This document shows positions 48,546 to 61,100 of a stretch of 64,000 nt of DNA, piece after piece. The notes beneath the pieces were generated by a model. It was given only the letters and a program-made list of their open reading frames with translations, searched no databases and was not told where the DNA came from. The DNA comes from Nissolia schottii (Eukaryota > Streptophyta > Magnoliopsida > Fabales > Fabaceae): contig QANU01025181.1 of NCBI GenBank assembly GCA_003254905.1, forward strand, positions 1-64,000, given 5' to 3'. The translations under genes and the position numbers were made by a program. How positions within the stretch are numbered: the stretch's first letter is position 1; the number at the start of each line of letters is the position of its first letter.

Positions 48546-49133
48546 CCACCTAATCATTTCATCACCTACGCAAACTTCTTGGCTTCTCGCAGCATCTGAC
48601 TATACATGGAGGCATGAACAAAAGTTGGTATCGTTTTCATCACTTTTTTTTATTAAAATTGCAATCATTTTGACCGAACCATAAACAAATAACACATCAT
48701 CCTCTTCCTTTGAACTCGAAACAAAATAGAAAATACTGGGATTGAATTTGAACATCCCTCTCTATTTCTCTTTCTTCCCCCACCCCCCCCCACCCCAACA
48801 CAATCCCACTCAATTGCATAACACCAATGCACCATCTCAGCAAATAGAAAAAATAAACCATGAAAATAATCCTCTATTTTCTTTCTTTGGCGATAACGCC
48901 AAGAGTACCAAACTTCAATAAATAAACATAGATGAGAGAAAGTCATTTCATTCTACCTAGTTTGACTTTGTATTTTATTTATTTATTTAAGGTTTACATT
49001 TTTTTTATTTGCGTATTTTCTTAGCTGTTCTGTTATGAGGAAAATATGATCCCTTTATCATTATTTCCAAGCAAATGAATTAATAATAATTTAATAATTC
49101 ATATATACAGTGGTTTTGACAAATTGTGGCAGA
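48546..49133. other. ACS upstream region
   Basis: Contains a C-rich run at 48780-48797 and AT-rich promoter DNA with TTTATTTATTTATTT. It presumably holds the ACS promoter and 5' leader; no TATA box was assigned with confidence. Confidence 0.45.
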
Positions 49134-52100
49134 ATGATACCTGCGTCATTTAACTCAGTCGTTGTGGGTGGTGGTAGGGGTGCCTGTGAACCTCTCTTGC
49201 CGCTTGTTTTGGATCGCAGCTTCGCTGTTATCCCTTCTTCTTTTCGTTCTTCTTCTCTCATCTTCAAAAGCAACAGAAGCATCATCACCAATAGTAGTAG
49301 TAGTAGTAATTGGAGGAGGAAGAAAATTATGTCTTCCAATCTGAGAACCGATGGCTACCTGCGCCACGTGGAATCCATGAGGCTCACGCCGTCTGGTGCG
49401 GGCCACATAACCCGCTTGAACGCCGTCATTCTCGGTGAATCCCTCGCATCTGAAGAGGATGATTTCGTTCTTCCTAGCAAGGAATTCGCAGCCCAAGCAA
49501 ATGTTCAGTCCCCGGAACAGGTTTGAAGTTTGATCTCTCTTGTAAAAAAAAAATAAATTAATCTGAGATGCGCGTGTTATTGGTTTTCATTGATTCTGAT
49601 CAAATTACAGTTGCAGGAAAGATTAATCATGTGTTAGTACTTTTGTAAGCACTTGGTGAGACTAGAGGCATGCTATGACCCTGAATTAGAGCTAGTGTTC
49701 CCCTCGTTATTATTTCTGAATTTTCCTGATTTTAAGTTTCAGACAAATTTTCAGTTAAGAAGATGATCTTTTTTTTGTTTTTAATGGGTTTTGTTGTGTG
49801 TGATGTGGTAGTATCTGGAGATGTACAAGAGGTCGATTGAGGACCCTGCTGGATTCTGGTCTGAGATTGCATCACAGTTCTATTGGCAAAAGAGATGGGG
49901 TGAAAAGGTTTGCGATGAAAATTTTGATGTCAGGAAGGGAGAGATCAAGATTGAGGTGATTTTTGTTTTGTTTCCATTATCCCATTTGGATCTTGCTTTC
50001 ACTTATGTATGTTTTTTGATTTTCCTTTCTTCTGTTGGTGTTTGTTCATTGGCTGAGTTGGTTGTACCTTTGTGTGGGTTTTGTTCTTTTTGTTTGCACT
50101 TGTTTTCAGTGGTTCAAGGGTGGCATCACCAACATCTGTTATAATTGCTTGGATAGAAATGTTGAAGCCGGACTTGGTGACAAAATCGCCCTTTACTGGG
50201 AAGGCAATGAGCCTGGTGTAGATGCCAGTTTAACTTACACTCAGCTTCTCAATCAAGTTAGCCAGGTTAGTTCTGATTTTCCTCTCTATCTACCTCCGGA
50301 ATTTCTCGAGTTCAGGTGCTTGAATGTTGTTACATGGGAATGGGAATACAAATACACTATCGGAATTTGGTGGAAAGATTGAGTATTTTTTTTGTTACAG
50401 GTTGCGAACTACCTGAAAGATGTTGGTGTGAAGAAGGGGGATGCTGTAATTATTTATTTGCCCATGATCAATGAGCTTCCCATCACAATGCTTGCCTGTG
50501 CCCGCATTGGTGCTGTTCATTCGGTATCACACGAAAATTTCTCCTTCGTCCTAGTTCACTGTTTCCTTGTTTGCTCATCTCCTCATGATTATCACTTGCC
50601 ATTTGAGTTAATACCTTTTAGCTTTTTGATTTGTTTAGGTTGTATTTGCCGGTTTTTCTGCAGAATCTCTTTCCCAGAGAATCAGTGATTGTAAACCGAA
50701 AGTTGTAATTACTTGCAATGCTGTTAAAAGGGGCTCCAAGGTTATTCATCTGAAAGACATAGTGGATGCTGCCATCAATGATTCAGCCCAAAATGGGGTG
50801 TCTGTAGGTGGGGATATCATTGATTTGTTTATAGTTTCAGCGCTTTATTAATCTCTTCAATAAAAATGTGTAGTTATGTTTTTTTTTTTATTTTTTCACA
50901 TATTACAATTCAAACATGTGTGCATGCATGCACGCACAAACACACAGAGAGTGATATCAATATAGCTAACCCCATGCACCTCTTCGTAGCTCATAATCAG
51001 GTATCTTACTAGTATGAAGATAGCTTGATAGAATGTCATATGATGCATACATAACACTTAGAAAACAGTGAGAACAATTTGTGACAGCTTTACTGTTACC
51101 ATTCCAAATTGAGTTCACTTGAGTTGGTATTGGCTAATAAAGTGTAGGCTGGCATGGTATTTGCCTTGGATGGTTTGACTAAACCATTTGACTTTTTTTC
51201 ACTATGTAACAAACAATTTCTTGTTTGTGAAGATTTATTCCTTGATAAATTTTTTGGTTTTGCATTTTTTGCTCCCTGTCTAAGCAGACGTATGTGTAGT
51301 TTATGAAAACCCATTGGCAATTAAGAGAGAAGATACCAAATGGAAGGAAGGTCGAGATATATGGTGGCAGGTTAGTATATAATCTTTTGGCTACAATAAT
51401 ATGCTCTCACCGCCTGCTAATTGTACTTGTGACATGAGTTCTGTCCTCTGTACTTATGCAAAATGTCTCTTACATGCTATGCCTAAGAATTGCCAAGTCA
51501 AGTAACTGTTTTAGTCTGAAATTTATTTCTGATTATAAGGTTTGCTATGAGAGAAGTGCTTGCATACTCCTAGAGCACGTTTATGCGTGCTCCAGGAGCA
51601 CTATTAACCATTGATTTCAATTTTTAGTATTTAAAAATATACAATAAACCAGAAATTAATTATTGATTATGCTCTTGGAGCATGCAAGAATTTCTCTTGC
51701 TGAGAATCTTGAGTTTCTGTTTGGTGTGCTTAATATGTTGAGTGTTCGCTGTTAATGCTTCCATAATTATGATAAAGGTTCATAGATTTTCCCTTTGTGT
51801 GGCTACTATTTTGCAGGATGTTATTCCTCGATATCCAACTACTTGTCCGGTGGAGTGGGTTGATGCCGAGGATCCACTTTTTCTACTCTATACTAGTGGG
51901 AGCACAGGAAAACCTAAGGTATTTATGAGCTGTTACTGATGTACTTCATGAGTTTTGTTTCCCCTGTCTTCTTTCCTTTTCTTGAGGTTTCTGATTTCTA
52001 ATGTATATTTCTGAAAGGGTGTTCTCCATACAACGGGTGGTTACATGGTGTACACTGCAACAACATTCAAGTATGCATTTGACTACAAAGTGTCTGACAT

Positions 52101-55100
52101 CTACTGGTACTTGAAAGCTTATCTTCTTATCCTAATATGGTCGTTACCTTTAAGATGTTCTTGATAAAAATTAGATTCGTACTCCTCTTTAACACCTTTA
52201 TCCCCTGACTACAGGTGTACAGCTGATTGTGGTTGGATTACCGGGCACAGCTATGTCACTTATGGACCCTTGCTCAATGGTGCATCTGTTGTTGTGTATG
52301 AAGGGGTAATAAATTTCAATATGAAACATACTGTAACAATATATGTGCATGATGGAGTTAAAGAAAATGAATCCAATAGACATTATCAGTTCAACCAAAA
52401 AGAAAAGTTCAACAATAAATTTATATTTCTTGAATTTAAGAATTCTATAAGAAAAAAAGAATGTGTTATCCCAATAAATGTATATGGCTTTGAGAAATGA
52501 CAGATTAATTTTTAGATTACAAAGCTTTTTGGGTAGAGACAATTGAATGGTTTTAGATCTTAACATACCTCCTTATGCAAAAGCCCTTTGAGCAATGCAC
52601 AGTTCCACCTACCATGTGTTGAAATTCAACTTATTTTATTGAAAAGAATGGGGGCAGTATGGATCGAACTCTAGACCGCTTGGTCATGGAGGCTTCGATA
52701 CCATGTCAAGAGCCATCTCTCCAAAAAGCTTTGGGTAGAGGCAAATGAATGGTTAAATATCTTAACAATTACTAATAAATCTTTTACTAGACCCTTGGGC
52801 TTGCCTCAAGTTGTAAGGGTCAGTTGGGATATGGGTAGAGGTAGTAGGTCGAGTCCCTTCTAAGCCAAGAAGGAAAAATGGATTTTCTATGACTGCTTAC
52901 TCTCTTTTTACCAGTGAAATTGAACTGTTTAAATCCGTTTTAAAGTGATTTACATTCATATTGATAGAGATCCCAGACCCAAAAGTAAGACTAAGCAGCC
53001 CAAATACATTGTGTATGCAAGAAGAGGAAAACAGAGTGCACTAAGTGCTGGGGAGAAATCAGCTACAGCTGGAAAGAATATCAATTAAAATGAGAGATTT
53101 TAGGAAGGGGAATTATTGTGATGACTAGGAGAAAGAATAATCAGATGGGAGTGAGGAATTTTACGAGTCAAATCTGTTTAAATTAATTAGGAAAGAATAA
53201 AACTGATCCCCTTGATTTTCTCTAATGTACAATGATAAATTCAGATCATGGGAAGGATAAGGGGGCAGAACTTGAGTGAGGCTAGGACGGTTAAGGAATC
53301 CTTTATTCCGAGGCTTGTTTTCCATATTACTTTATTCAGTTTCTGGAATTTTATTTCCGTTTGTATTGTTCTACAAGTGATATTCCCTACTAGAATACAG
53401 TATATTAAATAAAATTTAGTATTTCGTTCCATTGGTACCAGTTCTAACAGCTGGTATCAGAGCTCCTCGTCCAAGAGGAGCCTGTGAATGGTGTCTACTC
53501 GCATTGCTGCAATCAAGGAGACAATCATGGAGGCAAGAATGGAGGCTATCGAGAAGAATCAAGTAGAGCAAAGACAGATTCTCGAGAATCTGACTTGGCA
53601 GATAGAGAGAATGAGTCGCGATCGGAGTCATAGCTGACCCCGCAACAAAGGTCACAATGATGAGGAAAATGATCAAGACGCAAGAAAGGGAAGGGAATTC
53701 GTATCCGAGGAGGGTGGAAACTGGACAAAAATTGGAGCTGCCAATTTTTTCCAGTGATGACGCGTATGGATGGTTGGTTAAGGTTGAGAGGTATTTCAGG
53801 GTGAACAGGGTGGATGAATATGATAAAATGGAGATGGCATTAGTAGCTATGGATGGGGATGCTCTTACTTGGTATCAATGGTGGGAGGATCAAGTACCTG
53901 TTCCAACGTGGAGGGAGTTTAAGGAAGACCTAATTAAGAGGTTCCAACCAGGGGTGGCTCGCAATCCCTTGGGTCCCTTGCTGAAGGTGAAGCAGACCAC
54001 TATGGTTATGTAATATAGGAGGGAGTTTGAGCTTGTTGCAAGCTCAAAGGAGGACTTGGATCGAGAGACAGTTATGGGTATTTTCCTCAATGGATTAAAA
54101 AATGAAATACAAGCAGAATTGAAGGTCAGCTTGTTTAGGACATTGTCTGCCATGATGGACAAGGCCCTTGGGTTGGAAGAATGAAACCAAGCTTGTAAGG
54201 AAGGTGGAGTGGGGCCGAATCAGGAAATGGGAGGCGGTTTTTCCAAACTTATAAACCTCCAACTGGGCCTAAAGGAGGAATAGGAGGATGATCTAATCCG
54301 GCCATTGAAGGGGTGTAGAAAAGAGGAGGGATTAGGCTAAAGGCTTGTCACAAGAAGAATGGCAAGAGAGGCAAAGGAAGGGATGATGTTTCACATGTGG
54401 AGAAAGGTGGGGCAAGGATCATGTGTGTCCTATAAAACATTTTCAATTGCTGCTTGTAGAGGAAGAAGATGAGGCAATAATAAAAGACGAAGAAGAAGGC
54501 AAATATGGGGAGGAAGAGACTGGGCAGGTTCAAAATGAAGTGAGAATGGAACTATCAGTTCAGACTCTTGCTGGACTTACAACCAACAAGTCTTTCAAGG
54601 TTATAGGTGCTATCAATGGAAGGGAGGTGACATTTTTTATTGACTCTGGTGCTTCTAGTAATTTCTTAGCAAAGAAATTAGCTAAGGAATTGCAGTTACC
54701 TATGGTGGAAGAGTAGAATTTTGTAGTAGAGGTAGGGAATTGGCAATATGTGAGAGGTAAGGAGGTGTGCAAGGAGGTGCAGTTGCAGGTGCAAGACGTG
54801 GAGATTGTTTAGTACTATTTTGTGATGGAGTTAGGACTGAGGTGATTTTGGGGTTAGATTGGCTAGCAAGTTTGGGTCTGATGGAAGCTTATTATCAGCA
54901 TCTAATGCTGAGATGGAAAAACATGGTGAAACCCAAGAAATTCATGGAGATCCCATGTTGTGCAAGACACAAACTTCTTGTAAATCTACATTAAAGGTGT
55001 TGAAGGAGGTAGGCGAGGATTATCTAATCACTCCAACAGTCATGCCAGAAATCAGATCCCAAGAAGCTTCTATCCCAGGAGAATTGCAGCACGTACTGCA

Positions 55101-58100
55101 AGAATATCATGAGCTGTTTCAGTCACCTACAGATCTGCCACCATGCAGAGAACACAATCATGCAATCCAAACATCCGCCCTTATTGATACCCACACTATC
55201 AAAAAGAATGAGATTGAACGAATTGTGACGGAAATGTTACAAATGGGATTCATCCGCAATAGTACCAGCCCTTACAACAGCCCAGTCATATTAATGCGCA
55301 AGAAGGATGGCGGTTGGAGATTCTGTGTTGACTATAGGGCCCTGAATAAGGTAACAATTCTTGATAAATTTCCCATTCCACTTATTAATGAGCTTTTAGA
55401 TGAGTTGGGTGGAGCATGTATTTTCACTAAATTAGATTTGAAGTCCGGGTTTCATCAAATCCGGATGAAGGAAGAAGACATCCACAAGACAACTTTTAGA
55501 ACTCATGAAGGACACTATGAGTTCGTAGTGATGCCTTTTGGCTTGACCAATGCACTGTCCACCTTTCAAGCGTTAATGAATAGGATCCTCAAACCATACC
55601 TAAGGAGATTCTCCTTGGTATTCTTTGACGACATCCTTATTTATAGCAAGGACAAGATTCAGCACCAAGAACATTTGCGGCGGGTGTTACAGTTATTGTG
55701 GCCACATCAATTATACATTAATGCCAAGAAGTGCAGCTTTGGGCAACAAAAATTGGAGTATTAGGGGCATATAACCAATGGGGAAGGTGTAGCAGCAGAC
55801 CCACAAAAGATTGAAGCCATGGTTGAGTGGCCAACTCCGACTAATTTGAAGAGTTTGAGGGGATTTTTGGGCCTAACTGGGTACTACCATCGTTTTGTGA
55901 AGAATTATGGTAAGACTGCATGTTCCCTCATTCAATTATTTAAAAAAGATAATTTTTTATGGGGAATGGAGACACGGATGGCCTTTGAACAGTTAAAGAC
56001 AACCATGACTACACTTCCCGTCTTGGTTGTCCCCTGTTTTGAGAAACCATTTACTATTGAATCTGATGCATCAGGGAAGGGAGTAGGAGCAGTACTAAGG
56101 CTAGAGGGGAGGCCAATAGCTTATATGAGCAAAGCCTTGTCAGAAAGGGCTCAAAATAAGTCTGTATATGAGTATGAGTTGATGTCAATAGTGTTTGCTG
56201 TCCAAAAATGGAGACTATCTCTTGGGGCAACGTTTTGAGATTCACACAGATCAAAAGAGCCTCAAATTCATGATGGATCAGAAACTGATGGGAGAGAAAC
56301 AACAGAAATGGGTGTCTAAAGTCATGGACTATGATTTTGAGGTGAAGTGTAAGGTCGGGAAGGAGAATTCAGTAGCTGATGCTCTATCTAGGAGATTACA
56401 TTTAGCTGCTGTCTCATCAGTTCAATTCTTTGAATGGGATGGTCTTGAAGATGAAATTCTGGCAGATGAAAGGTTGAAGAAAATTATGCAAGACTTAATA
56501 CAGCAACCAGGGTCACATGCTGGATTCCAGTTACAGCAAGGAAGACTCGAGTATCGTGGCAGATTGGTCATTCAAAAGGGGTCCTCAAAAATCCCATTCG
56601 TGTTACAAGAATTTCATGATTCAGTTGCGGGTGGTCACTTAGGATTTTTTAGGACTTATAAAAGGGTTTCAACACTCTTTTATTGGGAAGGGATGAAGTG
56701 ATGAAGTGGGATATTCAAAAATACATCCGAGAATGTGAGGTTTGCCAAAGGAACAAACATGAAGCCTTGTCACCTGCTAGGTTGCTTCAACCGCTTCCTA
56801 TTCCTTCTCAAACATGGACTCATTTGTCCATGGATTTTCTCGGAGGTCTACCTAAAGCCAAAGGAGAAGACACTATTCTGGTCGTGGTGGATAGGCTAAC
56901 GAAATATGCTCATTTCCTACCCTTGTGCCATCCCTATACAGCCAAGGAGGTGGATTTACTAAGGAAGTGGTGAGACTCCATGCTTTTCCCAAAACCATTG
57001 TGTTAGATAGAGACAGGCTCGTCATGAGCAACTTTTGGACTGAATTGTTCAAAGCTGCTGGTACTAAGCTTCGGTTCATTACAGCATAACACCCACAATC
57101 GGATGGCCAAACGGAAGTGGTAAACAGGTTTTTAGCAACTTATTTAAGGTGGTTGGCTAGTCAGAAGCCCAAGAGCTAGCCTCAATGGTTGAGCTGGGCA
57201 GAAAATTGGTACAATACCAATTATAACTCATCTACCAAGACCACCCCTTTTAAATCACTTTATGGCAGTGGGCTTCCACTGTTGTTGTGTGATAATGAAC
57301 CTTCTGCCTGCAGTATAAGAAATTAATCAATTGATGCAAGACAGGAATGCCATGCTGGATGAGCTGAAGGACCACCTAGCCAAGGCTCAAAATAGAAAGA
57401 AAGTGCAAGCAGACAAGCACCACAGGGAGTTAAATTTCGAAGTGGGGGAGAAAGCTTTTCTCAAAATCCAACCTTACACGCTACAATCGTTAGCCAAAAG
57501 GGTTAACCAGAAATTAAGCCCTCGTTTCTATGGTCCCTTCGAGATTCTTGAGAAGACTGGAGCCACAACATACAAGCTTAAGTTACCGGAAGGTTCCCTA
57601 ATTCACCCTGTTTTTCATGTGTCATTATTGAAGAAATGTGTTTCACCCACCATCAGTAGTCAGCCACTGCCCAACTGTCTAACAGCGGAATGGGAGCTGC
57701 AAACCCAACCTGAGGAGATTTTGGCATCTAGACTCAACCAGCAAGGTCATCTAGAGCTTCTAGTCAAATGGAAGAATCTTCCAGATTTTGAAAATTCATG
57801 GGAACTAAAAGCAAACTTACAACAGCAGTTTCCTACTTTCCACCTTGAGGACAAGGTGAATCTTGAAGGAGGGGGTATTGATAGAGATCCCAGGCCCAAG
57901 AGTAAGAATAAGCAGCCCAAATACATTGTGTATGCAAGAAGAGGAAAATAGAGTGCACTTAATGTAGGGGAGAAATCAGTTATAGCTGGAAAGAATATCA
58001 ATTAAAATGAGAGATTTTAGGAAGGGGAATTGATGACTAGGAGAAATAATAATCAGATGAGAGAGAGGAATTTTAGTAGTCAAATCTATTTAAATTAATT

Positions 58101-61100
58101 AGGAAAGAATAAAACTGATCCCCTTGATTTTCTCTAATGTAGAATGATAAATTCAGATCATGGGAAGGATAGGGGGGCAGAACTTGAGTGAGGTTAGGAG
58201 GGTTAAGAGATCCTTTATTCCGAGGCTTGTTTTCCATATTATTTTCTTCAGTTTCTGGAATTTTATTTCCATTTGTATTGTTGTGCAACTGATATTCCTC
58301 ACTGGAATACAGTATATTAAATAAAATTTAGTTCTATTGGTACCAGTTCTAACACATATCAATGAGCTATTGGGAAGAAGTTCAAGGCCCTCATTGGCAA
58401 GAGAACAATTTATGCTTGGTCTTCCTGTTGTCAAGGTTATGGTTACATATAGTGTTTGATAAGCTTGCAAATACACAAAAATTGTCCTCCCAACATATTT
58501 TGGAAAGAATATACTTTCAGGATTTGTAAATAAAAGTACAGTGTTTACCACCGACATCATTGTATTAATTTGACGTTGCAAGTTCATAGATAGAAAATTC
58601 TGAGATTCAATGAATTACAAATAAATATTTCACCTTAAATCTGATGAATAACAACATTAATGCAGGCTCCTAATTATCCTGATGCTGGGCGCTGTTGGGA
58701 CATAGTTGACAAATATAAAGTGTCAATATTCTACACTGCCCCAACATTGGTGCGGTCTCTCATGCGTGATGGTGACGGAGTAAGATACCTCTATCCTTTC
58801 ATGTGTACAGTATACCTGGCTGTAAACACACACATACCCGGCACATCTTGTCTCTTTTGGCCTTCCCATAGCCATACAATAAATTAGTCTCACTGAGAAA
58901 CTTTAAATTGTTGCATTTTTCAGAGAAATGAACTGTTGGTTTTTTAGCAATATGCCTTCCACGATAAGTGTCATCACCTTCTGAATAACATTCATTTTCA
59001 GATATTATACACATCAGCAGGGACGAATCCAGGAAATGTATGATGGGGAAATTCAAATAGTGTCATCAAATGATTATTATAATATATTATTAAATAATTA
59101 TATATATATATATATATCTCGATATCTAGAAAGAAATTCTTTCTAAATTATAAAATTAGTCAATATAAAAATTTTCATTGTCAATTTTTTTTAATAATCC
59201 CCTTATTTTATAAGTTCAAAGACTATTAACAAAAACAAAACATTTTCATTTTATTTATGAGTTTAATTTTTACATTATTCATACTTAAAAAAGGCCTATT
59301 AATAGTAACATTTGAAATGAAAAGAGTCTATCAAATAAATAAAATAATAAATTAAACAATATTACACATTATTCTTATAAACAATTGGTACATATAACTC
59401 AAAGATTAACATAACATCAATTTGATAATGTTAAGCTTGTGTGATGCTTAGTAAAGTTAACTGGATAAAATGGTTCTACTAATTAACATTGATAATTGAA
59501 ACATAATTTTTTATATTCTTCTACATGAGTGCAAGTAGAGATAAACACTATAATTTATTGTAATTGAATTTTTCATTAAGCTGTTGGAGTCTTCATTTAT
59601 TTATTGTCATTCAATTCTTGCAGTATGTTACTCGCTACTCAAGAAAATCCTTACGAATCTTGGGTAGTGTTGGCGAGCCCATAAATCCAAGTGCATGGAG
59701 GTTATTATCTACATTTTTTCTAAGGATTTTGTTAAGAGTACTTGTTAAGGAATTAAAATTGGAATATTTTGAAGTTCCAATGCTTTCAATGCATCGAAAA
59801 CTTCAAATTTTTATTTTTGCAGTAAAAACTTTTCTCTTGTTGATTCCTTAACAATTGTCTTTAAGACACTTGTTAGCAAAACCCTTTTCCTAATTACTAC
59901 TTCATTCCCTACATCAAATAACATTCTGATTCATTCTTTGATCTTTCTTTTCAGGTGGTTTTACAATGTAGTTGGAGATTCAAGATGCCCTATCTCGGAC
60001 ACATGGTGGCAAACAGAAACTGGTGGCTTCTTGGTATTTTAAATTCCAGTGATTATCTGTTTTATTTGATTCTAAATGGAAGCTATTGAACATGTAATAT
60101 AGGTTCATTCCATTAGTGACAAATAATCAGTTGCATCCCCATGTGCACAAGTGGTAATGGAAAGTTAAGTTTTTTGTATAGTAGTCTTATGTTCAATCTC
60201 TTGTGAACAAAACAAAAACTACTACCCAGTCTTTTTGTACTAGGTGGGATCGGCCTCATTTTGTGCATATATAAATAAAAAACTTATCATATTTTTGCAT
60301 TTCTGTCTTTGGGATGTAATTATGCACTGTTGCTTGCAGATAACTCCACTACCAGGTGCTTGGGCCCAAAAGCCTGGTTCTGCAACTTTCCCTTTCTTTG
60401 GAGTTCAGGTCTCTTACACCACCCCCTTACAATTTTATGAATTTTTTTTTCTAACCTCTTAGCTAGTATTTGACTTTTCCTTCATCACTGACAAAATTTG
60501 TTGTAACTGTAGCCTGTCATAGTGGATGAAAAAGGTGTTGAAATTGATGGCGAATGCAGTGGTTATTTGTGCATTAAGAAGTCTTGGCCTGGGGCATTCA
60601 GAACTCTATATGGTGATCATGAAAGATATGAAACAACATATTTCAAGCCATTTGCTGGTTACTATTTCAGTGGTGATGGTTGCAGCAGGTTAGTTATTTA
60701 TTGACATTAGATGCTCATTAATTAGCCATAATGTTCCAATTTCCAGGTTCTTGTATAATCTCTTTGATATGAGTCTAGTCTGTGTGAATTCTGTTTCTGC
60801 GGGCCTATTTCAAATACAGGGAGCACCAGAACATGCAAAAATGTGTGGGATAATTATGTTCAACGTATTTAACTTTGTTTCAGGGATAATGATGGATATC
60901 ATTGGCTCACTGGCAGAGTTGACGATGTCATCAATGTCAGGTATTCTTGGAGTTTCAAAAGCTTTTTCTAATGATTCCTCAGTCTTTCAATTCCTTTTTA
61001 TAGGCACAAGCATGTAAACATGAATAGACATAGTTGTTGCATCCATGCAGTTCTATTTGATGTTTAAGTCATGTATTATATTGTTATATGCAGTGGACAT

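Noticed and set aside
49091-49496. Minus-strand frames opposite ACS exon 1
   Set aside because: Antisense of the Ser-rich transit peptide region.
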